Positions 48,121 to 55,727 of a DNA stretch of 64,000 nucleotides are shown here, piece by piece. This DNA is from Antiquaquibacter oligotrophicus (GTDB taxonomy: Bacteria; Actinomycetota; Actinomycetes; Actinomycetales; Microbacteriaceae). A model generated the notes under the pieces. The model was not told the origin of the DNA, made no database searches, and saw only the letters and a program-made list of their open reading frames with translations. The stretch spans positions 1,860,001-1,924,000 of the forward strand of contig NZ_CP085036.1 in NCBI RefSeq assembly GCF_020535405.1, in the 5' to 3' direction. Numbering within the stretch: the first letter of the stretch is position 1; each line of letters starts with the position of its first letter. The translations under genes were made by a program, and so were the position numbers.

Positions 48121-49593
48121 TCAGGCGACGCTGCGGAGGGCTTCGGCCGGGCGCAACCTCGAGGCGCGCCATCCGCCGATGGCACCGGCGAGAAGACCGC
48201 CGAGCACTGCGAGCCCGACCGCGATGAGGATGACGGCGACGGTGATGGGGGCCTGCAGCACAACGTCGGTTGTTGCGGCCGCGGTCTGCTCGCCGAAGCT
48301 GCCGGGCATCCCGCCCCCTGGCCCGCCTCCCGGGAAGCCGCCCGGTCCCGCACTGGTGCTCGCGGCGCTGCCGCTCAGGGTCGGGCCGATGAGGTTGACG
48401 ATGAGGATGCCGACGAGGCCGACGGCGACACCGATCACACCACCGATGAGTCCCTGCACGATCGACTCACCCGCGACCTGGCCGACGATCCGGCCATTGC
48501 TCCACCCGATCGCCTTGAGGGTGCCGAACTCGCGCGTGCGGCGAGTGACCCCCGAGATCGTGAAAAGGATGGCGATGAGGAACGCTGCGGCGAGCACGAT
48601 CACCGACAGCCACGTTCCGAGGCTGGAGACGAGGCTCGACGCGGTCGACAGCGAGCCCGAGACGCTGGAGGCGAGGTCGGCTTGGGTGCTCACCGTGGCA
48701 TCGGGGAGGGCATCCTCGAGGTCGCTCTGCACCTGGCTGATGGCGTCGGATGACGAGGCCTGAACGTAGATCGAACTCACCTGCCCGTCCAGGCCGGCGA
48801 GGTCTTGAGCGGTGTCGAGCGGGATGTAGACGTTCGAGGCGGTCTGAGCGTCGGACGAGGTGGACGACACGATGCCGACGACCTCAAAAGTCTCGTCTGC
48901 GATGGTGATGGTCGACCCCACCTCGAGGCCTTCCGTGGTGGCGTAAGCGCTGTCGAGGATCGCGATAGTGCTGCCAGAGTCGCCCGATTCGAACGTTCGA
49001 CCGTCGGTGAGAGACACGGCGGTCAGGGGACCAACAGCGGCTCCTTCAGGGTCAATGCCTTCCACGCTGAATGCGTCAACGTCGAACGCACTACCCCCTG
49101 CGCCGTCGAATCCTCCGGGCGGCGGGCCCGTGACATCGCCCGATTGGGCGCTGGACATGTCGGGCAGTTCTCCGCTGAAGGTCGTATTCGAGAGCGATAG
49201 GGTCGCCGTCGCAGCTTCGACTCCCTCGACCGTGAGGACGGTGCCGAGGGTCGATTCGTCGAGCGTGGGGGTACCGGGGGTCGCCATGAGCCGTGACTGG
49301 TTGAGGGAGGTTGTCCCGTCAGACGTGTCTCCCGCCCCGAGCTCAAACTCGAAGCGCGGCCCGCCCATCCCGGGTTCCTCGCCTTCGGTTGGGGCTTCGA
49401 CGGTGCCGGTCACCGTGACATCCGTGCCGACTCCGTAGACGGTCTCGAGCACACTCGCCTGAGCGTTACGAACGCCGGCGGCGACGGAGTTGACAACGAT
49501 GACGAGGGCGATGGCCAGTGCCATGCCGAGGGCGATGATGATCGTCTGCTTTCGACGATGGGTGAGTTCTCTCACGAGGTAGGTGCCGAACAT
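48121..49593 (-). CDS. MacB/FtsX-type ABC transporter permease
   Basis: 490 residues. One N-terminal helix (about 18-40), a large extracytoplasmic MacB periplasmic-core domain (about 45-330, Ser/Thr/Asp-rich), and a C-terminal FtsX domain with three helices (SVIVLAAAFLIAILFTISGVTRRTREFGTLKAIGWSNGRI is the family signature), interrupted by a Gly/Pro-rich linker (about 405-430). It ends WRASRLRPAEALRSVA, the usual tail. The extracellular domain is expected to contact its target. First gene of the ABC pair. Confidence 0.92.
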   Translation of the reverse strand: MFGTYLVRELTHRRKQTIIIALGMALAIALVIVVNSVAAGVRNAQASVLETVYGVGTDVTVTGTVEAPTEGEEPGMGGPRFEFELGAGDTSDGTTSLNQSRLMATPGTPTLDESTLGTVLTVEGVEAATATLSLSNTTFSGELPDMSSAQSGDVTGPPPGGFDGAGGSAFDVDAFSVEGIDPEGAAVGPLTAVSLTDGRTFESGDSGSTIAILDSAYATTEGLEVGSTITIADETFEVVGIVSSTSSDAQTASNVYIPLDTAQDLAGLDGQVSSIYVQASSSDAISQVQSDLEDALPDATVSTQADLASSVSGSLSTASSLVSSLGTWLSVIVLAAAFLIAILFTISGVTRRTREFGTLKAIGWSNGRIVGQVAGESIVQGLIGGVIGVAVGLVGILIVNLIGPTLSGSAASTSAGPGGFPGGGPGGGMPGSFGEQTAAATTDVVLQAPITVAVILIAVGLAVLGGLLAGAIGGWRASRLRPAEALRSVA

Positions 49594-49678
49594 GGTCCTC
49601 CTTGGGTCGGTCGCCGATGGTGGCGGTAACGGGTCGACGCGACGGTATGAAGGGCGACTATGCGCTGGCCAAGGCGAA

Positions 49679-49745
49679 GCTATGAGAGAGCTATGGATGC
49701 CGCACGTTCAGGTTGCGGCAATCTCCCTCTCAGTCGACTCATAGC
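49679..49745. promoter_or_regulatory. Inverted and direct repeats between the ABC permease and the OmpR-type regulator
   Basis: GCTATGAG (49679-49686) is repeated in part at about 49690 (AGCTATGG) and mirrored by CTCATAGC (49738-49745). The block lies between two divergent units of the same pathway and is a candidate site for the regulator encoded at 49766. Confidence 0.45.
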
Positions 49746-49765
49746 AAGGTGCCAATACTGGAACC

Positions 49766-50518
49766 ATGACCGACTCCACTCCTCGCTCGACCCTCGCGGC
49801 TGCGCCCCGTATCACTCGGGCTGACGGCAAACCGATCCGCGCGGTGGTTGTCGACGACGAGGAGTCCCTCACCGACCTTCTCTCGATGGCGTTGCGGTAT
49901 GAGGGCTGGGACGTGCGGCACGCGTCCGACGGCCAGCACGCGCTGAGCACCGTGCGTGAGTTCCGTCCCGACGTCATCGTCCTCGACATCATGCTCCCCG
50001 ACATCGACGGGCTCACCGTTCTCTCGAGACTTCGTGCTGACGGAATCGAGACCCCCATCCTCTTCCTCACCGCGAAGGACTCCGTGGACGACAGGGTTGC
50101 CGGGCTCACCGTGGGTGGTGACGACTATGTGACCAAGCCCTTCAGCCTGGAGGAGGTGGTCGCACGCCTGCGCGGCCTCATCCGGCGTTCGGCACTGGCC
50201 ATCTCGACCCCCGGCGATTCGCGCCTGCAGGTCGGTGACCTCGTGCTCGACGAGGACAGTTACGAGGTGCACCGCGGGGGAGTGCTCATCGAGCTCACGG
50301 CCACCGAGTTCGAGCTCCTTCGTTTCCTCATGCGCAATCCGAGGCGTGTGCTCAGCAAGGCGCAGATCCTGGATCGGGTGTGGAGTTACGACTTCGGCGG
50401 GCGCTCGAGTGTCGTCGAGATCTACATCTCCTACCTCCGCAAGAAGGTCGACTCGCTGGGGGCACCCATGATCCACACGGTGCGGGGATTCGGCTACGTG
50501 CTGAAGCCGGCGCCGTGA
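49766..50518 (+). CDS. OmpR/PhoB-type response regulator
   Basis: 250 residues. Receiver (about 25-140) with VVDDEES, phospho-Asp in DVIVLDIMLPDIDG and Lys in DDYVTKPFS; winged-helix DNA-binding domain (about 155-250) with LTATEFELLRFLMRNPRRVLSKAQIL and VVEIYISYLRKKVD...IHTVRGFGYVL. Similar to MtrA/PrrA-like regulators with a 24-residue N-terminal extension. Overlaps its kinase gene by 4 bases and is divergent from the MacB-type ABC genes, its likely targets. Confidence 0.95.
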   Translation: MTDSTPRSTLAAAPRITRADGKPIRAVVVDDEESLTDLLSMALRYEGWDVRHASDGQHALSTVREFRPDVIVLDIMLPDIDGLTVLSRLRADGIETPILFLTAKDSVDDRVAGLTVGGDDYVTKPFSLEEVVARLRGLIRRSALAISTPGDSRLQVGDLVLDEDSYEVHRGGVLIELTATEFELLRFLMRNPRRVLSKAQILDRVWSYDFGGRSSVVEIYISYLRKKVDSLGAPMIHTVRGFGYVLKPAP

Positions 50519-51972
50519 CCCCTCGTCGCCCCGTCACCCTGCGGCGCACCCTCGTCATCGGAATCGCAGGGCTTCTCGCCGCCGTGACGATCGTCATCGG
50601 TGTGCTGAGTGTGTTCGCGCTGCAGGCCTTCCTGGTCGGCCGGCTCGACTCTCAACTCCTCGCTGCCACGGATCGCACCGTCGGGGCGTACGACCCCGGT
50701 GGCGGCGATGGAGCGACGCCACCTCCCGCGACCCAGCTGCTGGGCATCCCCGGTCAGCGCGAAGGCACACTCGCGGCGATCGTGAGTGGTGGTGTGCTCT
50801 ACAACGCCGCGGTCATCTCCGAAGAGGGCGAACTCGTCAGGGTTCCGGATGCCCAGCTCACCGGCCTCGTGGGACTTCCCGTCGACGGCATCCCTCGCAC
50901 GGTCGACCTCGGCGATCTCGGCCGATACCGGGTCGCGGTGGATGCCCCGCGGGACACGTCAGAGACGCTGCTCGTCGGTCTGCCCCTCGCCGAGGTGGAG
51001 ACGACGATAGCCCAACTGGGGTGGTCGATTGCGGCGATCGGTGCCATCGGTGTCGCGCTCGCCGTCGGGGCGGGGGCGATCACCGTCCGGCTTGCGTTGC
51101 GCCCGCTGGAACGGGTGGCGGACACGGCCGCGCGTGTGGCGAGGCTCCCCCTCGATCGCGGGGAGGTGGCGCTCGCCGTGCGGGTCGATCCGGCCGACGC
51201 TGACCCGGGCACCGAGGTGGGCAAGGTGGGTGCCGCGCTCAACGTCATGCTCGACCATGTCTCGTCGGCGCTTGCCGCGCGCCAGTCGAGCGAAAACAAG
51301 CTGCGCACGTTTGTCGCCGACGCGAGCCACGAATTGCGCACACCGCTCTCGTCGATCCGTGGTTATGCGGAACTCACGCGGCGCAGCGGTCACACACTGC
51401 CGGACGACATCGTTCACTCCCTCGGGCGAGTCGAGTCGGAGTCGGTGCGCATGACGGGGCTCGTCGAGGACCTCCTGATGCTCGCGAGACTCGACGAGGG
51501 TGCATCGATCGAGCGCCATCCCGTTGACCTCACTCGTGTCGTTGTGGACGCGGTGAGCGACGCGAGGGCCGCTGGCCCAGACCACGAGTGGGTGCTCGCT
51601 GTTCCGAAGCGACCGATCTCGGTCGAGGGTGATGCGGCGAGGCTGCACCAAGTTGTGGCGAACCTCCTCGCCAATGCCCGCGTCCACACACCGGTGGGGA
51701 CCACGGTAACGGCGTCCCTCTCGAGGCGGTCGACGGATGCCGGCGCCGAAGTCGTACTGGAGGTGCGCGACTCCGGCCCCGGAATCGAGCCGGACCTCCT
51801 GCCCACGGTGTTCGAGAGGTTTGTGCGAGGTGACTCGTCGCGGGCCCGGTCCACCGGCAGCACGGGACTTGGTCTTGCCATCGTTGCGGCGATCGTCGAC
51901 GCCCACGGCGGGCGGACCGAAGTGACAAGCAAGCCGGGCGTGACGTGCTTCCGCGTCATCCTGCCCGCCTGA
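50515..51972 (+). CDS. Sensor histidine kinase partner of the OmpR-type regulator
   Basis: 485 residues. Two transmembrane helices (about 14-40 and 165-190) bracket an extracytoplasmic sensor of about 125 residues; HAMP-like region (191-250), HisKA with phospho-His272 in ADASHELRTPLSS, and HATPase motifs (VVANLLANARVHTP, VRDSGPGIEPD, TGLGLAIVAAIVDAHGG). GTG start at 50515 in a GTGA overlap with the regulator. Arrangement of regulator and kinase divergent from an ABC pair is typical of VraR/BceRS-like and MtrAB-like envelope systems. Confidence 0.94.
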   Translation: MTPRRPVTLRRTLVIGIAGLLAAVTIVIGVLSVFALQAFLVGRLDSQLLAATDRTVGAYDPGGGDGATPPPATQLLGIPGQREGTLAAIVSGGVLYNAAVISEEGELVRVPDAQLTGLVGLPVDGIPRTVDLGDLGRYRVAVDAPRDTSETLLVGLPLAEVETTIAQLGWSIAAIGAIGVALAVGAGAITVRLALRPLERVADTAARVARLPLDRGEVALAVRVDPADADPGTEVGKVGAALNVMLDHVSSALAARQSSENKLRTFVADASHELRTPLSSIRGYAELTRRSGHTLPDDIVHSLGRVESESVRMTGLVEDLLMLARLDEGASIERHPVDLTRVVVDAVSDARAAGPDHEWVLAVPKRPISVEGDAARLHQVVANLLANARVHTPVGTTVTASLSRRSTDAGAEVVLEVRDSGPGIEPDLLPTVFERFVRGDSSRARSTGSTGLGLAIVAAIVDAHGGRTEVTSKPGVTCFRVILPA

Positions 51973-51975
51973 CAT

Positions 51976-52004
51976 TTGCGCCGGGCGTGACAGTGCCGTA
52001 GCCT
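51976..52004 (+). promoter_or_regulatory. Promoter of the rplJ-rplL operon
   Basis: -35 TTGCGC (51976-51981), 17-base spacer, -10 TAGCCT (51999-52004), directly before the L10 leader. The -35 is only half consensus; position supports it. Confidence 0.45.
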
Positions 52005-52007
52005 GTA

Positions 52008-52145
52008 CGGAGCCAAAGACCGCAGGTCTTCGTTGTGCGTGAATTCGCGTGACGATCTAATTCCAGCGCAGGTGATCGAAGTTTTCCGAGTAATCGGTTC
52101 AAGCTCCGCGCTCCTGTGCTCCTGCAGAAGCCGGAGCTTTTGTGT
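52008..52145 (+). ncRNA. Ribosomal protein L10 leader with attenuator
   Basis: The segment GAGCCAAAGACCGCAGGTCT at its start is the conserved core of the L10 leader, the mRNA structure that binds the L10-(L12) complex for autoregulation. It is followed by a hairpin AAGCTCCG...CGGAGCTTTT (52101-52141) with a T-run, which acts as attenuator, 45 bases before rplJ. Confidence 0.85.
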
Positions 52146-52188
52146 TTCCGGTGGTCGAGGCCAAGCAACCCACCATTGAAGGAGCACC

Positions 52189-52704
52189 ATGGCGAACAAG
52201 GAAGCATCGGTCGCCGAGCTCACGGACAAGTTCCGCGACTCGACCGCCGTTCTGCTGACCGAGTACCGCGGTCTCACTGTCGCGCAGCTCAAGAGCCTGC
52301 GCAAGGATCTCAGTGAGGACGCCACCTACGCCGTGGTGAAGAACACGCTGACCAAGATCGCGGCGAACGCTGCAGGGATCTCGTCGTTTGACGATTCCCT
52401 CGCCGGCCCGTCCGCGATCGCCTTCGTGCACGGTGACCCGGTCACCGTTGCCAAGAAGCTGCGTGACTTTGCCAAGGCAAACCCTCTTCTGGTTGTGAAG
52501 AACGGCTACTTCGACGGTAGCCCGCTCACGGCCGACGAGGTCAAGAAGCTTGCCGACCTGGAAAGCCGGGAGGTGCTGCTCGCGAAGTTCGCTGGCGCCG
52601 CCAAGGCTTCGCTATTCGGCGCAGCGTACTTGTTCAACGCACCGCTCGCGTCTGCCGCTCGTGCCGCCGACGCTCTGCGTGCCAAGCAGGAGTCCGGGCA
52701 GTAA
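52189..52704 (+). CDS. rplJ: 50S ribosomal protein L10
   Basis: 171 residues, usual length. [41 protein letters not shown] is the L10 N-terminal RNA-binding domain, the rest ([32 protein letters not shown]) ends in the helical part that carries L7/L12 dimers. GAAGGAG is 5 bases before the ATG. Controlled by the L10 leader. In most bacteria it directly follows rplA; here 16 kb separate them. Confidence 0.97.
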   Translation: MANKEASVAELTDKFRDSTAVLLTEYRGLTVAQLKSLRKDLSEDATYAVVKNTLTKIAANAAGISSFDDSLAGPSAIAFVHGDPVTVAKKLRDFAKANPLLVVKNGYFDGSPLTADEVKKLADLESREVLLAKFAGAAKASLFGAAYLFNAPLASAARAADALRAKQESGQ

Positions 52705-52745
52705 CTAGCCCGGCACGACATCAGCAGTACATCTAAGGAGAAATC

Positions 52746-53141
52746 ATGGCAAAGCTGACCAGCGACGAGCTGATCGAGGCGTTCAAGGAGCTCACGCTCA
52801 TCGAGCTCAGTGAGTTCGTCAAGAAGTTCGAGGAGACCTTCGAGGTCACCGCTGCGGCCCCCGTCGCGGTTGCCGCTGCGGGTCCCGCCGCCGGCGGTGC
52901 CGGTGGCGCGGCCGAAGAGGTCGAGGAGAAGGACTCGTTCGACGTCGTCCTCGAGTCCGCCGGTGACAAGAAGATCCAGGTCATCAAGGAGGTGCGCACC
53001 CTCACGAGCCTCGGTCTCGGTGAGGCGAAGGCACTCGTTGACGGCGCTCCCAGCACGGTGCTCGAGGGCGCCAACAAGGAGACCGCCGAGAAGGCCAAGG
53101 CCGCTCTGGAAGAGGCCGGCGCGACCATCACCCTCAAGTAG
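52746..53141 (+). CDS. rplL: 50S ribosomal protein L7/L12
   Basis: 131 residues. N-terminal dimerisation helices ([32 protein letters not shown]), the Ala/Pro/Gly hinge, and the C-terminal factor-binding domain with [40 protein letters not shown] is 5 bases before the ATG. The transcript ends at a very strong terminator. rpoB, which commonly follows, is not present within the window. Confidence 0.98.
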   Translation: MAKLTSDELIEAFKELTLIELSEFVKKFEETFEVTAAAPVAVAAAGPAAGGAGGAAEEVEEKDSFDVVLESAGDKKIQVIKEVRTLTSLGLGEAKALVDGAPSTVLEGANKETAEKAKAALEEAGATITLK

Positions 53142-53171
53142 TCGACGCCCCGCAGGGGCTTTTCTACTAGA

Positions 53172-53208
53172 CACTGGGCACTACCCCCGAAAAGGGTGGT
53201 GCCCAGTG
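53172..53208 (+). terminator. Terminator of rplJ-rplL
   Basis: CACTGGGCACTACCC / GGGTGGTGCCCAGTG (15-base stem, one mismatch) followed by TTGTTTAT. Confidence 0.9.
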
Positions 53209-53220
53209 TTGTTTATGCGC

Positions 53221-53250
53221 TTGCATCGAACGTGAGCGTGTCGGCATAAT
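53221..53250 (+). promoter_or_regulatory. Orphan strong promoter
   Basis: -35 TTGCAT (53221-53226), 18-base spacer, -10 CATAAT (53245-53250), just after the rplL terminator. The only downstream sequence on this strand is the gene-free, structured stretch 53257-53460. GCGCTTGCA at 53217-53225 matches the right half of the LacI-type operator of the sugar genes, but the left half does not. Confidence 0.6.
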
Positions 53251-53256
53251 GGGGGA

Positions 53257-53460
53257 CACAAGCATTCGCCCCCCACGAATGCGAGTTCAGTACTGAGCGA
53301 GCTCCCCCCTCTCGCGGCAAACTAGACAGTCTTACCCTCTGGCTAGCGTGCACCGAGGCGTGCGGCTCATCAACGAGTGCATACCGCGATGCAGCTGAAC
53401 TCAGTGATCGCCGTGGGCCGCCGTGCTCGAACCTTACCCGAGGGATCGAGGCGGCGGCCC
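53257..53460 (+). ncRNA. Candidate structured small RNA, about 205 nt
   Basis: No frame here is gene-like. It contains GCATTCG/CGAATGC (53262-53282), a long-range 8-base pairing GAGTTCAG (53283-53290) / CTGAACTC (53395-53402) that encloses four short hairpins (GCGAG/CTCGC, CTAGACAG/CTGGCTAG, GCAC/GTGC, TGCAT/ATGCA), and a strong closing hairpin GGGCCGCCG (53415-53423) / CGGCGGCCC (53452-53460). Together with the promoter above this looks like an independent structured RNA. It does not carry tmRNA, RNase P or SRP landmarks. The closing hairpin could alternatively terminate the minus-strand operon. Confidence 0.5.
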
Positions 53461-53476
53461 CGGCGGCCCCCTCCCG

Positions 53477-55216
53477 TCAACGTGCGTGCGGGATGATGAC
53501 CGTGAAGGTCGTTCCCACTCCCTCTTCGCTCTCGACGTCGACCCGGCCGCCGTGGGCCTGGACGATCGCCCGGGTGATCGTCAGACCGAGCCCCACGCCT
53601 GGCACCGCGTTTTTGGTCGCCGTCGTGGCCCGGAAGAACCGGGCAAACAGCTGGTCCAGTTCGTCGGCAGGGATGCCCAGCCCGGTGTCGGAGACGGTGA
53701 TGACCGCCTCGTCATCGCGTAGGTCGAGCGCAAGCCGCACCGTCCCTCCTCGCGGTGTGAACTTGATGGCGTTGGACAGCAGGTTGTCCACCGCCTGGCC
53801 GAGGCGAACGGGGTCGCCATCCACGACGGGGTTGGTCGGCGGGAGCTCGACGCTCACCGCAACACCCGCGTCCGACGCCGCAGGCCCTGCCGACTGCACG
53901 GACGTTGTGACGATGTCGGCGAGTTCCACGGGACGGGTCGTCAGCGCGAGCTCGCCGGACTCGACCTGCGCCGTAAAGAGCAGGTCGCCGACGAGTCGTA
54001 GCAGCCGGTGCGCATTGCGCTCGACGATGTCGAGATACTGACGCTGCTCCGGGCTGCGTGCAGCGTCGTCCTCCCGCAACAGCTCCAGATAGCCCAGGAT
54101 CGACGTGAGGGGGGTGCGAAGCTCGTGGGAAATCAGTCCAACAAACTCGTCCTTCAGTCGCACTGCCTCGAGGGCTGAGGTGATGTCGGCAGCGACGAAG
54201 AGATAACCCGCCACGTCGCCAGCCTCGTCGAGTCGCGGGGTGACCGACACCGACACCGGAAGGGTGCTGCCGTCGGCCCGCACGTAGGTCCACTGACGCA
54301 CATCCGCACTGCCCTGGCGAGCCTCTTCGACGAGCGCGGAGAAGCCCGGGTTGAGGACCGTCGCACCGGGAGGGTAGTTGCGCTGCTTCGCGTAGGCCTC
54401 GAGTTCATCGTCGACGTGGAAGTCGAAGATGTGCATCCGGTCCTCCGCGTCATACGCCGCGACTCCGAGCATCGCGGTGGCGCCGGGATTCCACGCATCG
54501 ATGAGGCCTTCCGTGTCGGTGCCGATCACGGACTGCTGTGTCACAGCACCCCACAGCCCGCGGAACAGTCGATCGGCGGCGCGATAGCGGTTCTCGCTCT
54601 CCTGCAGTCGCACGGCGTACTCGACGGTGTCGCTGAGCATTCGCTCTTTCTCGTCGGCCAGTTTTTTGATCGAGGCGACTTGTGCACGACCGAGTCGCGC
54701 GAGCTCGTTGATGATGGCTGCGGCGGTTGCGAAGACGACCGGGGTGAAGACCATCCGCAGCCACTCCGAGGGCGACGTTGGGAGTACCTGTCCGGTGAGC
54801 GGCGACACCGAGAGTGCGATCGACGTGCCGATGGCGCTGTAGGCGATGAAGCGGCGCCCTTCGCCGGCGGCCAACCACACGACGGGAAGGATGATGAGTG
54901 AGGAGAACAATGACCCCGGTCCGCCAGTGGCTGATCGGAAGAACCCGATGGCCAGGAGGTCGATCGCGGGAACGATCATGACAATGCCGTGGTAGCGATG
55001 ATCCTCTCGCCACACCACCGCGAGGATCGATGCGATGGCGAGGAGAATGAGCGAGACCCACAGGGAGAGCTCGTGCGTCACCCTCAGGTCGGGAAAAACA
55101 ATGGTCGCGACGATCGCGACTAAGACCCCCAGCACCGTTGCCGATTGTTTGACCGGCGTACTGGGTTCATCGAATACGCGAGCCGAGATCCGCGCGAGCA
55201 GGTTGGACTCGCTCAT
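53477..55216 (-). CDS. PAS-domain sensor histidine kinase of the glycan operon
   Basis: 579 residues. Six transmembrane helices (about 25-170, MASE-like, no family assigned) and a short coiled coil (about 180-205) lead to a PAS domain (about 215-345, VIGTDTEGLIDAWNPGATAMLG, WTYVRADGSTLPVSVSV), HisKA with phospho-His364 (ISHELRTPLTSILGYLEL) and HATPase motifs (NLLSNAIKFTPRGG, VSDTGLGIP, GVGLGLTITRAIVQAHGG). Last gene of the seven-gene operon, overlapping the response regulator by 4 bases. Probably phosphorylates that regulator and/or the receiver domain fused to the deacetylase. Confidence 0.93.
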   Translation of the reverse strand: MSESNLLARISARVFDEPSTPVKQSATVLGVLVAIVATIVFPDLRVTHELSLWVSLILLAIASILAVVWREDHRYHGIVMIVPAIDLLAIGFFRSATGGPGSLFSSLIILPVVWLAAGEGRRFIAYSAIGTSIALSVSPLTGQVLPTSPSEWLRMVFTPVVFATAAAIINELARLGRAQVASIKKLADEKERMLSDTVEYAVRLQESENRYRAADRLFRGLWGAVTQQSVIGTDTEGLIDAWNPGATAMLGVAAYDAEDRMHIFDFHVDDELEAYAKQRNYPPGATVLNPGFSALVEEARQGSADVRQWTYVRADGSTLPVSVSVTPRLDEAGDVAGYLFVAADITSALEAVRLKDEFVGLISHELRTPLTSILGYLELLREDDAARSPEQRQYLDIVERNAHRLLRLVGDLLFTAQVESGELALTTRPVELADIVTTSVQSAGPAASDAGVAVSVELPPTNPVVDGDPVRLGQAVDNLLSNAIKFTPRGGTVRLALDLRDDEAVITVSDTGLGIPADELDQLFARFFRATTATKNAVPGVGLGLTITRAIVQAHGGRVDVESEEGVGTTFTVIIPHAR

Positions 55217-55587
55217 CGTGCCTGCTTACCCACGGCGAGCCAGGCGACCAGTTCCTGCGGGCTGAAGGGCTTCGGCATGAAGTAGTCGGCACCCGCCTCG
55301 AGGCTCCGTGTGCGGTCAGTGTCGTCGACGGATGCCGATAGCAGCACGATGCGCACGTCCGCTGGTAGCGCGGCAGAGCGCACCGCCTGGCACACCTGGA
55401 ATCCGTCGAGTCCTGGCATCGCGATGTCGAGGATGGCGAGGTCCGGCTGTTCGCGCAGGATGCTCGCCAGCGCAGCATCCCCGTCCTCTACGACGGCGAC
55501 CGGCTCCAGTCCCGCGCGACGTACGGAGATTTCGACGAGCGAACGGATGTCGGAGTCGTCGTCGGCAATCACCACTCGGTATGTCAT
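55213..55587 (-). CDS. Single-domain response regulator
   Basis: 124 residues, receiver only: acidic pocket IADDDSD, phospho-Asp54 in LAILDIAMPGLDG, Ser in VLLSASV and Lys in YFMPKPFSPQE. No output domain, so it must act by protein contact or phosphotransfer. ATG at 55587; it overlaps the small membrane gene upstream and the kinase gene downstream by 4 bases each. A second receiver domain is in the first gene of the same operon. Confidence 0.94.
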   Translation of the reverse strand: MTYRVVIADDDSDIRSLVEISVRRAGLEPVAVVEDGDAALASILREQPDLAILDIAMPGLDGFQVCQAVRSAALPADVRIVLLSASVDDTDRTRSLEAGADYFMPKPFSPQELVAWLAVGKQAR

Positions 55588-55727
55588 GAGAGGAACAGAA
55601 CCCGTGCGACGAGGAGGGCCGCGACGACGGCGATGGCGATGAGTGCTTTCCACAGCAGTCGCCGCTCGTGTCGCCGGTCGGTCTCGAGCTCCGCGCGGAG
55701 AAACGCCCGTGTCATGTCATCCGTCAT
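55584..55727 (-). CDS. 47-residue single-span membrane protein
   Basis: A charged cytoplasmic half (MTDDMTRAFLRAELETDRRHER) and a C-terminal transmembrane helix (about 27-46, LLWKALIAIAVVAALLVARV). It overlaps the glycosyltransferase stop and the response regulator start by 4 bases each, which supports translation. No family recognised. Its place between glycosyltransferase and regulator suggests a link or anchor between the membrane enzyme and the signalling proteins; that is inference. Confidence 0.8.
   Translation of the reverse strand: MTDDMTRAFLRAELETDRRHERRLLWKALIAIAVVAALLVARVLFLS

Noticed and set aside
53415..53460. Definite terminator of the seven-gene minus-strand operon
   Set aside because: Position fits, but no T-run follows on the minus strand, and it can equally be the 3' hairpin of the proposed small RNA, so it is not listed as a terminator.
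53209..53476. Start of rpoB after rplL
   Set aside because: No long plus-strand frame begins here and the DNA from 53477 onward is clearly the kinase gene on the other strand.
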